Assembly (NCBI RefSeq): GCF_029633865.1
Contig: NC_079224.1
Coordinates: forward strand, 19,359,395 to 19,423,394
Reading direction: 5' to 3'
Source: Lampris incognitus
Taxonomy: Eukaryota > Chordata > Actinopteri > Lampriformes > Lampridae
Length of the DNA stretch: 64,000 nt
Shown here: positions 21,969 to 33,216 of the stretch, in pieces
Layout: every line of letters starts with the position of its first letter
Position numbering within the stretch: position 1 is the stretch's first letter
Position numbers and translations under genes: made by a program
The notes under the pieces: model-generated
What the model was told of the DNA's origin: nothing
The model's database searches: none
What the model saw: only the letters and a program-made list of their open reading frames with translations

Positions 21969-23345
21969 AGTATGAACTGTGGGAAGAGCGAATGCTCTGT
22001 TGCATGCATGGTGTGGGGCTGAAAACCACCATCCTTACCGAGCCCGCGGGACCTTTGACAGCGGAAGAGCAGGCCCTAGACGAGGAGCGGAACGCGGACG
22101 CCTACTGCGCATTGGCGCCTTTATTGGACAACACAAGCTTGGGACTGATCTTCAGAGAAACGAAGAACAACGGTAGAGAGAGTCTACGGGTGTTGCGGGA
22201 ACATTACATTGGTAAGGGCAGACCCCGGATTGTCACTCTGTATGTAACATTGACTGGGCTAAAGAAAGCTGATAATGAGACGATAACCGAATACATTATC
22301 CGAGCTGAACAAATCATTACGGCTCAAAGGGGCGGGAGAAGCACCGAGTGAGGGACTAATGATGGCCATGGTGATGAGGGGGTTACCCGAGAGATATAAG
22401 CCATTCACTCTAATGGTGACATATGGCGACAGTGAGTTGACATTGGGACAATTTAAGGCCAAATTGAGAAACTTTGAGGCGGCAGAAGATGTAGCTAATG
22501 CTACAGCATCGGACGAGACGTCCGAGAGGGTGATGAAGGCCCACGCAGCGCCTAAGAAAAAGCCAGTGAAACGCTGTGAGGGAGAAGATGATCAAACGGT
22601 GTGCTGGCGATGCGGTGACAAAGGCCATTGGAAAACGGACTGTTCACGCAGCGTGTGGTGCAGCTTCTGCCGGGTCAAGGGTCACACGGACAAAGTGTGC
22701 AAGAAGAAGGACCGCGCTGATGGAGCCAGATGTGCACGCGAGCAAGGTGGCGGCGGCGGCGGTGGTCATGGAGCAGGTCGAGGTCAGGGACCGGGGAATA
22801 CTGCGGAAGAAGAGGACTACATCTTCAGAGTGCAGGCTGGAGAGACCAGCTCAGCAGGACCAGGACGACGGCAACAGTTCAAACCAGGATTGATTGTGGA
22901 CTGTGGGGCTTCTTCCCACATAGTCAATGATAAGAAGAAGTTCAAGAGCTTTGACAGCTCGTTCGAGCCAGAGAAACACTGCATGGAGCTGGCGGACGGT
23001 AAGCGCACCTTTGGTGTGGTGCAGGGCAGGGGAGATGCTACGGTATGTCTGCTCGACAGTGAGGGGCGACGGTGTAGAGTGACACTGCGGAACGCACTAT
23101 ATATTCCATCGTACCCCCAAGAGCTCTTCTCTGTGAAGTCTGCGACAGCACACGGAGCCAGCGTGTTCTTCGAAGAGGGCAGAGGTGCCCTTATGTCACC
23201 GGATGGTACCAGGTTTGACATTTTTGTACAGGGGAAAATGTACTATTTGCAAACTGAATGTGTTGTTGAAAAGTGCCATGTGAGCCATGATATAGAAACT
23301 TGGCATGAGATAATGGGCCACACTGCAACTATGACGATATCATAA
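21969..23345 (+). pseudogene. gag-pro: copia gag and protease
   Basis: Gag starts around 21945-21991 (YELWEERMLCCMHG). A 1-bp-type shift near 22330 moves to the frame of 22359. Gag then has ERYKPFTLMV and a zinc knuckle CWRCGDKGHWKTDC (near 22600) with a second CSFC..HTDKVC-like motif. The protease carries LIVDCGASSHIVND (near 22890), with DCG in place of the usual DSG. A 2-nt insertion in a CAC repeat near 23320 (at MGHTAT) ends this frame. Confidence 0.85.
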
Positions 23346-24853
23346 AGCTAAAGGATATCACTGATGGTATGCATATAAAGGGTAAAGTGTGTAAACCTGA
23401 CAAAGAGTGTGCAGTATGCATAGAAGGGAAGTTTACCCAAAACAGGAACAGGAAATCTACAGACAAAGCCAAGACACCACTGGAGTTGGTAAACACTGAT
23501 TTAGCCGGTCCTGTGGCAAACGAGTCCATTAATGGTTTCAGGTACATGCAATCATTTACAGATGTGTGCACAGGGGCTGTGTGTGTTTATTTCTTAAAAA
23601 CAAAGAGTGACACAGTGCAAGCGACCTAGAAATTTCTGGCAGATGTAGCTCCCTATGGGACAGTCAAATGCATAAGGTCAGATAATGGAACTGAGTTTAC
23701 AGGCAAGGAGTTTCAAACCCTGTTGAGACGGAACAAAATAAGACATGAGACATCCTGCCCATACTCTCCCCATCAAAATGGCGTTGCAGAGAGAGAAGGA
23801 CGCACACTATTCGAGATGGCAAGGTGTATGCTAATAGATAGTGGTCTACCAAAGAGCCTCTGGCATTATGCTGTACAGGAGGCAGCCCACACCAGAAACA
23901 GATGCTTCAACAAGCACACAGGCACTACGCCATACACGGCAATGACAGGAAAAAAGTGCAACATGGCTAGAATGCAAAAGTTCGGGACAGAATGCTATGC
24001 TTACCAGCAGGACAAGGGAAAGTTAGATTCTAGATGTGAGAGGGGGCGTTTTGTAGGACACGACAAGAACAGCCCGGCCTACCTAGTCTACTACCCTGAC
24101 CAAGAGAAAGTACAGAAACACAGACTAGTTAAATTTGTACACCAGGCAACTAGTGAAAATGAGACTCAGACACCAGGTCTGCACCCAGAAGACTGGGTAA
24201 GAGAGAGAAAGTCTGTTGAGACAGCTGCAACTCAGCCTAGAGTACAGAAAAATGTACAGACTGACGGTACACAGTCAGCACCCGAGGATGATGACGAGGA
24301 GCATCCAAGGGTGACGTCACAAGCCTCAGCCAGTGGGAGGTACCCCCAAAGGGAACGCAACCCTCCGAGATACCTGATTGACTATAGTCAGGGCGACAGT
24401 GATGACAGCTCACTCACTACCATAGATTATGCATACAGGGCAGTGTGCGGTGTCCCTCTGACCTTTAAAGAGGCCATGGAATCGCCAGAATCAGAAAAGT
24501 GGTCCAGGGCAATGGACAAGGAAATGGAGTCTCTAAGAGACAACAAAACATTCACCCTTACGAAATTGCCAGAGGGCAAGAAAACAGTGGGAGGAAGGTG
24601 GGTGTATTCGATAAAGACAGATATAGACGGACACGACAAGTACAAGGCTAGATTTGTAGCAAAGGGATATAGCCAGAGAGCTGGGGTGGATTATGGGGAG
24701 ACATTTTCGCCGACAGCCAACCTAACAAGTGTTCGAGTGCTTCTACAGAAGGCGGCTCAATATGACTTGATTTTACACCAGATGGATGTAATGACGAAGC
24801 CCGCATCCAAGGTAAAACTGAAGACATTTGCTAAGGCAATGTTTGGTGTGTGA
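23346..24853 (+). pseudogene. pol: copia integrase with truncated RT fused to RNase H tail
   Basis: The integrase zinc region (CAVCIEG, 23410) leads to the core D (NTDLAGPV, about 23495), D (RSDNGTEFTGKEF, about 23680) and E (HQNGVAEREGRT, about 23790). A TAG stop at 23627-23629 breaks the core. From 23723 the frame is open through the GKLDSRCERGRFVG region to RT (GGRWVYSIKTD, KARFVAKGYSQ), but stops at LHQMDV near 24788 and jumps to MTKPASKVKLKTF, the usual last residues of copia RNase H. The YVDD active site and nearly all of RNase H are therefore deleted. Confidence 0.88.
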
Positions 24854-24949
24854 AATGTGAGTGGTATGGGTTATACTAAAATTTTTTTGTTTTTTTTGTT
24901 CTATGAATATGAAAAGGTATACAGTAAGCTCATGATTCATAAGTGGGAG

Positions 24950-25240
24950 TGTTGAGATATGACACCAGTGTATGTGTATGACTATGTGTTACTGTGTACT
25001 ATTATTTTGTTTACGACTTTGTTTGTCCCCAAGTGGGCGGTGTTGCGCTTACATGCGCGGATTCATTGCGTCACTGAGACGCTGTTCGTTTTCTTCTTCT
25101 CCCAAAACGACCGAATAAACGGAGCCTGCATTTTTCCCTCCAGCAGAAGTTCGGTAGTCAGTACGATTCTTTGTAACGGTTTAATAATCCACTTCATCTG
25201 CGCAGAGATAGACATAAAGTATTAGTCTAGTCTTCTAACA
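24950..25240 (+). repeat. 3' LTR of copia element
   Basis: 291 bp; preceded by a purine tract (aagtgggag) and followed by GTCAT. Confidence 0.94.
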
Positions 25241-25458
25241 GTCATTATGCATGCTTACATTGTATGTGAAAGCCAGGGATCATATCAGGATAATATCAGG
25301 GATGTGTGGTGGAGCTAGGGTTACCACTTTTGTCTCATCAAAAAACTGGACACCAACACACTGGATGCCCACTCGCTAACACGTTCCAACATCAAATGTT
25401 TGTAAGATCTTTGACAATGCAGGTAAGTGATGTACAGTGCAAGTAGATCGAACCCAAT

Positions 25459-27705
25459 ACGCCCATTTCACGCCGCGGCCATCTTGGATTTTTTAAAAAC
25501 CAAGAGGTGGGAATTTAGCCACGCCCCCTTCATACTCAATCGGAAATCAATGCAGCCGGGGCCAGCAGCAAACATGGTTTGGACAACCAACCTCGAGCAC
25601 CTACCGTCATTTACCACAATATGAAAACTAAGCTGGATCTTTTCTTTTTCGAGTACTTTCTGCCTCTCCTGTGCCAGTGAGGCGAGACACACACACAGGA
25701 CTGTATTCAAAGAAGCTGTCTAATCACAATAAAATAAAAAATAAGATACATTTCATTTTTATACTGTACATTCAATATTTATACATTAGATTGTCCCATC
25801 TACAATATTTTCATTCTTTGTACTTTAACTTTAACAAAACTGTTGGTTCATTTTAAACTAAAATATGTTCGGTCAACTGTCATTCTGTTGTAGCAATAAA
25901 CTGGAACTCGCTACCAACTCAAAACATCAATTGTTTACTAAACTAAGATAGTGATTGCTCATCTCAAGGTGTGGGCTAAAAAATGGGACTGTACTGAAAT
26001 GAAGTTAAATATGTTTCAATCTATCTAAGGTTTGTGTGCACTATTTTCTTGTCAGCTGAATTTAACAAAAGTTTAAAACAGTGGTCCCTGAAAATTTGTT
26101 AGGAGAGCACACACAGTCCACAGTTGGTTGACTGTTCCACTTAGTGAAAGGGGTATGACTCCATCAAAAATGTGGTACTCCTTTATGCGTCTTATTGACC
26201 GTTCGACGTGTATTCTCAAGCCAGCAATACTCTGTGTCTGTGAGCTCATCACAGCTAAACTGTCCACTTGGGCCTAAAAATGCAGGGATGACAAAATGTA
26301 CATCTATTTCATTGAGCAGGTCTTTGATAAGGAAGCCCTTATTGGCCATGACCTCATCACCTGACTCTAAGAGGTCCAGAACACCTGAGCTCTTAGTTAT
26401 CTCCTTATCAGAAATACATCCTGTGTATAGATAACTTACCAGGCTAACTGACCCTGAGGGAGTGATCCCAATTAGGGATTTCAGTGTAGTGTTACTTTTA
26501 TAATGGGAGTATGTCATGGTGTTCAAAACCTTCGAACTAGCTGTCTCGATGCGGATCTCTGTGTAGTCTAGTATCACTCTTGTGTTTGGGTAGAATTCCC
26601 TGAATACTGGTGGCATTAGCTCGTCTACTGCTGCTCTACTAGGCCATATTGGGAGGGTCCCTAACATAAAGAGCAAATAGTTGGCCCACGTCGTACAGTT
26701 CCTGCTGACTGTGGCCGGCGACACATTGAATCGTACAGATAAATCCAGAGCAAAAAAGCCCTGCCTCACACGGCACAAGAATAGGAAAAACTGATCAATC
26801 AGCGATAAATGCTCTGCATGGAAGCCAGACACAGAAATGTGTTCTAGGTTATGGCTGTTCCTTTGCATTTGAGTCCATTGCACCATGGACTCTGCAGTAG
26901 GCTGTAAAGCTAGGAAGAGTGCTTTGAGGGTGTGGTAATCCTTAAAACCAGTGTAAAACCTGATCAGATTGGGCGCACACTGGAAGCGTTCTAGACCAAA
27001 ACGCTCACTTTTCAGCTTTTTTATTTTCAGGTAGAGTCGCCGAAACCTCACTGGACACATGAGGATATGTCATACATGTGGGAAGCAATATAAATCCACA
27101 CATTTTCCTGTTATCAAGATGATGTGTCAGAACAGAGCTATCCACTATTGAAAGATTAGTGAATATATATATATACATATTATACAATGCAGTAATCTAC
27201 ATGTTTGAAAAATTGTATTGTACTGACAGTAACAACTCACCTATCTCCCTCATGTTCCTCTTCATGTTCCTCTTCATGTTCTTCCGCTATTAAGTCACCA
27301 ATGCGACTACAAACAGGAGCAAACATTTTTCAACGTCAAACTTCTGTCTCCCTTCTAATGTTTTAGTCACAGTGAAACTGGTCACCCCAATATTATTTAA
27401 CTGGCTGTACATGGTGCAACCTCTGCAGCTCAATGCATACAGTAACGTTAAATGTACATGCAACCTCTGCAGCTCAATGCATACAGTAGGCCTACATGTA
27501 CATAATGTCTGTTGCAATAATAGCAGGAGGAGTAAACATTTAGCCATATGGCATCTTAATGTGTCAGTTGAATTTAGGATGGTACACAGCAGTACGACAT
27601 GTTGCTTCCAGCAGTGTTTTCAATGAAGTAAGAAAGGGGCGTGGCTAAATTCCCACCGCTTGGTTTTTTTTAAAATCCAAGCTGGCTGCGGCGTGAAATG
27701 GGCGT
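25459..27705 (-). mobile_element. ISL2EU-type DNA transposon
   Basis: Inverted repeats of about 70 bp (outer end ACGCCCATTTCACGCCGC, inner end including GGAATTTAGCCACGCCCC) bound a 2247-bp element. It is flanked by the dinucleotide AT on both sides (25457-25458, 27706-27707), the target duplication known for ISL2EU elements. It encodes a DDE transposase on the minus strand. Sequence at 27061-27640 has no clear coding content apart from AT-rich and short direct repeats. Confidence 0.88.
26073..27060 (-). pseudogene. ISL2EU / DDE_4-type transposase, damaged
   Basis: The open frame 26164-27060 encodes 298 residues with a helix-turn-helix region (FNVSPATVSRNCTTWANYL), first catalytic D in VILDYTEIRIE and the GITPSGSVSLVS strand. 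The position of the second Asp reads MANKGF where the family has MADKGF, an apparent catalytic D to N change. The final Glu region ([18 protein letters not shown]) lies in a shifted frame at 26073-26267, so a frameshift near 26215 also breaks the gene. N-terminal residues before MCPVRF, including any THAP domain, are not seen. Confidence 0.85.
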
Positions 27706-27707
27706 AT

Positions 27708-28698
27708 AACATTGCTGATGGGTAGTGTATGTCTAAAACCGTTGACAGGAATGTAAAGGAAGGTTGATTGATAAAGCCGACTGCTACAGGAAACTTGGTT
27801 ATGTAATGTGTGCTAACATAGTGTATGCTAATATGAACGAACGAACGAACTCTTTCCCTCCAAAAAATAGATATGATATAGGTAACTTATGAAGTTATCC
27901 CTCCACCACTCCACATACCAAATTAACATTAAAGTATATGCAATAAATGTAAAAGCAGTTAAAAGTACAAAGAAATTGTTTCATGTTTCATATTTTAGTA
28001 TTTACCGTTTAATATCGCACTCGCGGCTGTCTGTCCCATAGGAGAACTTGACAGCGCGGGGATTGTTTAGATCTATTGACGTGTACATGAACCACGTGAT
28101 CGCGTGGCGGCGAGATCAACTGGTGTAACTATCAACGGCTCTGAGCGTAAGGTAAGCAAGCGTTTAAGTTTAACGCATAGTTATATTGAATACGAATATT
28201 GCGAGCGTTAAGACCTCAATGTTTATGAACTGATAACGTTATATGAATATGTTTTTGTATAACGTAACATTCTACATCAGCTGTTACCAACACAGTCAAT
28301 TCTAGCTCCTATCGGCACTGTAGTCATGCCAACATCATTGGACGAGCTATGCTAGCTATGCTAGCTCTCGTGAATGCTCGTCCAATGTCTAACATTTATA
28401 CTTTCATATCAATAAAGGTAGACTGCTGAAGGAAGGAGAGGTGAGAGAGGAAGAAGAACGAGACGAGGAAGCTATGCCAATTAAGTGGTGTCATATTTGC
28501 GAGGTGATTTGGAGATACTGGTGCATCTTCAGGTTAGATGGCTAAGAGTAACTCACTATGAAACACACGTTATTATAATTATAATTTCAGTCTGACCATG
28601 CATTAGCCATTTTTGTATTGAGGTATGATTTTATAAGGAGAATAAAAGACATTTCTCTCAGGTACACGGGACTAGACTCATAGGACTAAATTGATTAT
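27708..28698. other. unassigned sequence
   Basis: About 1 kb with no supported gene. It has a short GAAC run (27834-27850), a GC-richer stretch near 28020-28150, and a motif gagcgtaaggtaagcaagcg (28144-28163) that recurs inverted at 47988-48008, so part of it belongs to an unidentified dispersed repeat. Confidence 0.5.
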
Positions 28699-28833
28699 TG
28701 TAACAGGTTATTTTCTTGTCCAGTGCGGGATTCGAAACGGGGTGTATTGCATCACAAGGCGACTTCACCAACCGCTCGGCTAAAGGGTCAGACTCGTTAG
28801 CTAGGGACAAACGTGTCTTATTAGTAGTTTACA
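28699..28833 (-). repeat. solo LTR of a miniature LTR element with tRNA-like core
   Basis: 135 bp, TGTAAACTAC...CTGTTACA on the minus strand. It contains an A-box-like TAGCCGAGCGGTT and a B-box-like TTTCGAATCC, both in tRNA-Leu/Ser style. It matches the 135-bp LTR at 53671-53805, which is attached to a primer site. Both lie just upstream of MULE copies. Confidence 0.8.
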
Positions 28834-28998
28834 CTATGTATACACCCTACTTTGTTCTACTAAAATAGACAGATATTCAAAGCTAGTAAAATAGAAAGTT
28901 GTTATAAATAGTTCATTGTAAATTTGTGTTAAGACAGATAGGGTTAAATTTTGAAATAATGTTGATTTACTAAAATAATATTTAATCTGTTTAAACAG

Positions 28999-31358
28999 CA
29001 ACTTTTCCCTGAGGGGTATGAACACAATGTAGGTTCTCACAAGCCACTGGAGGTGGGGGGGGATTTCAGGTCATCCTTGAAACTACAATTAAGCACTAGG
29101 GAGGAGGTCCAGACATGGCTGGAGGTCTTTGAAAGGTCATCCCAGATTACCTGGAGGGTGGCAAAAACCTATCCTGCTACTGAGGATTCTGCTCGCCACA
29201 ACAAGTACAGAGTAAGAGGATTCGTGATAAATGAATGTTCTTTGCTTAATGATTGTTTAAATAGTCAGAAATTTTAATGAGGCATATCTATGTTCTAAGG
29301 TTGACTTAAGATGCCAGCACAACACACATGGCATTCGTCATATACAAAAACGAACACATTCTGTCCAGCTGGGCTCTACCTTGTACTGAAAAAAATACTT
29401 TCAGTCAAAACAGAAAGTCCAGGTTAGCTATTAAACATAGTAATAATAATATCATAATACCATATCAATCATTTTGAGATTGCATACTGTTTAATCAAGG
29501 TAACATGCTCAGTTCAATTTTTTGTAGATCTGGTGATTGCCACAATCAAGAGGGGTTTTTGTTCCATGTGACCATTAAAAACCAGCATAACCACCACTTG
29601 ACTTGTGCTGAGGTGTTGCAACACCGGGATGTGTCAAAAGAAACAGTAGAGAAACTGACAAAATTGTTTGAAAGTGGCCACTCTCCCTCTTCAGCACTGA
29701 ACACTCTCAAATACGACCTTCAGGAGGAGCAGGGTGATTCTTATGTGTATGCCTCCACAGATCGCTCCATGCCCAGATGTGAAGTTTTGTTACAGGTTAG
29801 TTTCATGAATCTAGCTCCTAACGTATTGCTTATTCAAATACAATCACAGAATCTATCATGTGCTTGAAGTGTATCAATAGCATTCAAATTTCCCCGAATA
29901 CCCCTGACACAATTCTGTTTCATTGCCAGCTGTCAGTTCATACTTAATACAACTAGTAGTGATCATCCTATGGACATTAGTTATTTACACTAAGCTATTA
30001 TAGTGGAGATTAACCCATTTAAAAAAAAGGGAAAAAAAGTAAAATCTAAAGCCCACCCTGCAAAATTCAACCTGAAAATTATGTCTTTGTTTTACTTAAA
30101 AGGGTGTCAAAAAGAGTACCAGCATGTGTTTTTATTGTCATTACAGATTATACGACACCATTTTTGAGAGGGCATCTTCTGGGGATGGCATGTTGTGCAA
30201 CCTACAGGAATGTGTCGTTGCCTACAACAACAAACAAGGCGAGATATGTGCTGAGATGTGCACAGACGATAGTCAAAACCATCATTGCTGTCTGCAGTCC
30301 TCTAATGAAAAGAGTGCACAAACATGAAACGCACAGTGGAGAGATGATGTTCGTTGATTCTTCAGGAAACTGCGACCGAATGAACAGCAGGATTTTCCTC
30401 CTCCTGTCACATTCAGCTGCAGGTGGGCTGCTACTGAGAGTGGTGATCACAACCTCTGAGTCTCACAATACCATCAGTGCAGGACTCATGTTGCTGAAGA
30501 CCATTCTTCCCGAGGAAGCCTTTTATGGAAGGGGAGAGCTTGGCCCACAGGTTGTAATGACTGATGACTGTAAAGCTCTACGACAGGCTGTAAAAGATGT
30601 CTATCCTCAAACCAACCCCAACCTCTGTGTCTTCCACATGCTCCAAGCGATGTGGAGATGGCTATGGGACGCTCACCATGGGATGCCAAAAAAATAATCA
30701 GCAGCATCTCAAATTTTCAAGCGTCTCATCTACGCCAAGTCACCACTGGATCTGGAGGTGTCATACCATCAGGCAGGCAGAGAGGCGTGAGGTTTGGGCT
30801 ATCTGCCTACGGTCGGACCTTCCAACACAAGGTAACAACACAAACAACTTTGTGGAAAGTGCAATGAGGGTCCTGAAGGACAAGATCTTTTACAGGCTGA
30901 AGGCCTACAATGTCACACAGCTGGTAGACTTCATCACAACCAGGCTGGAGGCATATTACGTGAGAAGACTGATGGATGTGGCAAACAACAGGACCACGAA
31001 ACAGCAGCCCAAATTCAAAGGCATCATGAGTGCTGACAAAATTGTCAAGGTGTGTATTCTCAATGCATATTGGCTCATATTGTATAGTGCACAACAAAAA
31101 TGTTCGTAATATCACCTTCAACATTCTTTTTTTTCATATTGTAGGAAGATGAGTCAAACTATATCGTTCCCAGTGCATCAACAGATGCCATGTACCTGGT
31201 GAATGTGTCTATGGGCACATGCACCTGTCCAGATGGCAACAGTGGTGCTCCCTGGAAGCACCAGCATGCAGTGATGCAGGCCTTCAAGCTGCAAGACAGC
31301 ACCTTCTTTCCAGTCACCTCACCCACTGCAAGGAAGTTGTTTTATGAGATTGCCACAG
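28999..31358 (+). pseudogene. MULE transposase gene with SWIM domain, copy 1 (four exons, broken)
   Basis: The exons are bounded by good splice sites: up to 29211 (gtaaga), 29528-29795, 30147-31049 and 31145-31358. The first carries SSLKLQLSTREEVQTWLE; the second a zinc-type segment (CHNQEGFLFHVTIKNQHNHH); the third the MULE catalytic core with D in FVDSSGNCDR (about 30355), D in VMTDDCKALRQAV (about 30560) and E in NNFVESAM (about 30860). The fourth has the SWIM motif CTCPDGNSGAPWKHQ, where Trp replaces the usual Cys. A 1-bp insertion near 30275 and shifts near 30700-30790 inactivate it. Terminal inverted repeats were not found. Confidence 0.8.
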
Positions 31359-31479
31359 GTATAGTTACTTGTCTGGGAATGTCAACAGCTTTCTTATTCT
31401 GAGATAGCCCTGGCCCTGATGAATTGTTTGCATCAGTTCAAAATGTTCACATCTGTACAAATTAAATTTGTAACTACAT

Positions 31480-32330
31480 TACTACATGTAAGCTTTGAGT
31501 TGATAAAAGAATATAAAACAGAACATTAAACTTAAAGTTAAATAATAAAGACAATGGCTTATTTGTAATTGCAAAGCAGATATTTTTTCTGTGTCTACAG
31601 CTGGTGGCCAATCCATTTCTACTGTTCAAGGTAGACATATCAGGCTTGCAAATAATAAAATATTTCTCTGCTAAGCATAGGTTACATCTTTTGCTGTTAG
31701 TTGAATATGCATTGCTCTCAATAAGGATTTTCCATGAGATAGAGTAACTAATATTCTTGTCCAGCAATGACCAAATGTAGCAGCTTAAGGCCGTTGCATT
31801 TCTTGAATGCTCATTGTTGAAGCAACTCATATGGGTGTTAAACCTGATTTTAAAAGGGCCCTCTGTTAGTCCAATGTAAGTGTCTACTTTGCAGTTGTCT
31901 TCTTGTCACTGATGCCTGGTAAATTACTCCCTCTGTCTGGCATTTTCCTTCAAGAGGGCACGATGCCTTAGTGCAGCAGTTGCAGATTTGGTTGCGTTGA
32001 GGGGGTCTGTGCCTTGGTCATGATGCTTGTGTTGTGGGATGATATAACTTGCTGAACATTTGGCATGCAGCTGTAGCTAATTTTGACTGTTTTCCTGTTG
32101 GTCTGGGGTAAAGCACTCAATCAAAAGTCTGAAAAATATTTTTCCAATATTATCGCTGTAAGGAGGATTATACCAGGTGATGTGCGTTTTTTTATGCTGG
32201 TTGTTGCTAGTTGATGGTGGGTTGTACTTGTATCTGAATTTATATCCACATTTTGTAAGGCTTCTTGGTGTGGCGGGGGGGGCTGCTTCATTAAAGATGG
32301 ATTCACTGTATGATATATGATAAGCATGAG
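31480..32330 (-). pseudogene. Penelope-like element fragment with GIY-YIG endonuclease
   Basis: On the minus strand coding continues from about 32320 (LQNVDINSDTSTTHHQLA) through stops to a GIY-YIG-type endonuclease: TYIGLTEGPFKIRF (about 31850-31895), then IWSLLDKNISYSISW, CNLCLAEKYFIICKP and CRHRKNICF (about 31590-31790). The Cys-x2-Cys and EKYFI patterns are typical of Penelope elements. The RT domain is absent, so this is the 3' part only. Sequence 31359-31480 shows nothing. Confidence 0.85.
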
Positions 32331-32366
32331 AGTCTCTTATTTATGCTCACTGGGATATTTTTCAAG

Positions 32367-32423
<57 letters not shown>
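32367..32423. repeat. (TA)n microsatellite
   Basis: Uninterrupted TA dinucleotides followed by a T-rich tract. Confidence 0.98.
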
Positions 32424-32424
<1 letters not shown>

Positions 32425-32486
32425 TTTTTTTTTAAAGAAACACTCAACGGTAGGGAAAGTGCTCAACAAATAAGGGGCAAAATAAT

Positions 32487-32659
32487 CCAGTGAGTCAAGT
32501 AAATTCTTTGAGACAGTACAAGCCTGTTCCATGCCATAAGCATGCCATACCATAAGCTGATGATTGCTTATGGCATGAAACAGGCTTGTACAGTCTTATA
32601 AAGAATTTACTTGACTCACTGGAGCTGATGAGTGCACGACGCATGAAACAGGCCTGTAC
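32487..32659 (+). ncRNA. hammerhead-ribozyme-like tandem motifs within an inverted repeat
   Basis: Two cores of the same design lie in tandem: CTGATGA-N-TGC-N5-GCA-T-GAAAC-AGGCYTGTA at 32557-32590 and 32625-32658. The loops differ (ttatg, acgac) while the TGC/GCA stem is kept. The order CUGAUGA, stem II, GAAA, short stem III (ACAG/CTGT) is that of minimal type I hammerheads known in Penelope terminal repeats. Stem I is weak. Arms 32487-32541 and 32566-32622 form a long imperfect inverted repeat. The motifs read on the plus strand while the neighbouring Penelope coding is on the minus strand. Confidence 0.5.
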
Positions 32660-32766
32660 TGCAATGTATTAAAAAAAATTCCTGTATCTGTGTTGATATT
32701 CCGCTCCTCATTAGTTGAGCACTTATAACACCATTGACAGTTTCGGAAAAAAACACTATATTTAAA

Positions 32767-32879
32767 CACACACACACATACATACATTTATATAAATATA
32801 TATATACATATGTGTGTATATATATATATATGTGTATGTGTGTGTGTATATGTATATTTATTTATTTATTTATTTATTA
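32767..32879. repeat. microsatellite cluster (CA, TA, TG, TTTA)
   Basis: A compound of short CA, TATA, TGTG and TTTA runs with no other content. The same tail (gtatatgtatttattacaaa) leads into the repeat copy at 58876. Confidence 0.9.
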
Positions 32880-33016
32880 CAAATACACTGATCAACCAAA
32901 ACATTAAAACCACCTGCCTAATATTGTGTAGCCCCCCCCCTTCCCGCCAAAACAGCTCTGACCCGTCGAGACATGGACTTAACAAGACCTCTGAAGGTGT
33001 GCTCTGCCAGGTACAT
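32880..33016 (+). repeat. dispersed fish repeat, copy 1
   Basis: Starts acactgatcaaccaaaac and contains acctgcctaatattgtgtag, a poly-C stretch and cagctctgacccgtcgagac. A close copy lies at 58876-59008. I recognise it as a common teleost interspersed repeat but cannot name its class. Confidence 0.75.
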
Positions 33017-33216
33017 AAGTCACTGAAAACATATGAACAGTATGTCACCTGTTCATCTAATAAGAAGAACTCCCATTATTGACCTGTGTGCAATGACTCA
33101 GTGCCTGGCGCTTTCACATCCCTGCCTAAGCCTCCCTTTGGAGCACCCTACCACAGTAGTGTACTACTTCTGCCGATCTACAAACCCATCTCTAAACAAC
33201 AAGATTAAATAGTAAC

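Larger units (their letters stand above)
21434..25240 (+). mobile_element. Ty1/copia LTR retrotransposon, internally deleted
   Basis: Two 291-bp LTRs (21434-21724 and 24950-25240; TGTTGAG...TCTAACA) flank the element, with target duplication GTCAT (21429-21433, 25241-25245). I count 4 differences between the LTRs (about 1.4%). Gag, protease and integrase precede RT, the copia order. RT is fused early to the C-terminal end of RNase H, so most of RT and RNase H is missing. Several indels and a stop also break the frame. Copia elements are uncommon in vertebrates compared with gypsy. Confidence 0.94.

Noticed and set aside
28999-31358. MULE/SWIM gene as a domesticated host gene
   Set aside because: It has frameshifts in the catalytic exon and a second decayed copy in the window, so it is better seen as transposon relics.
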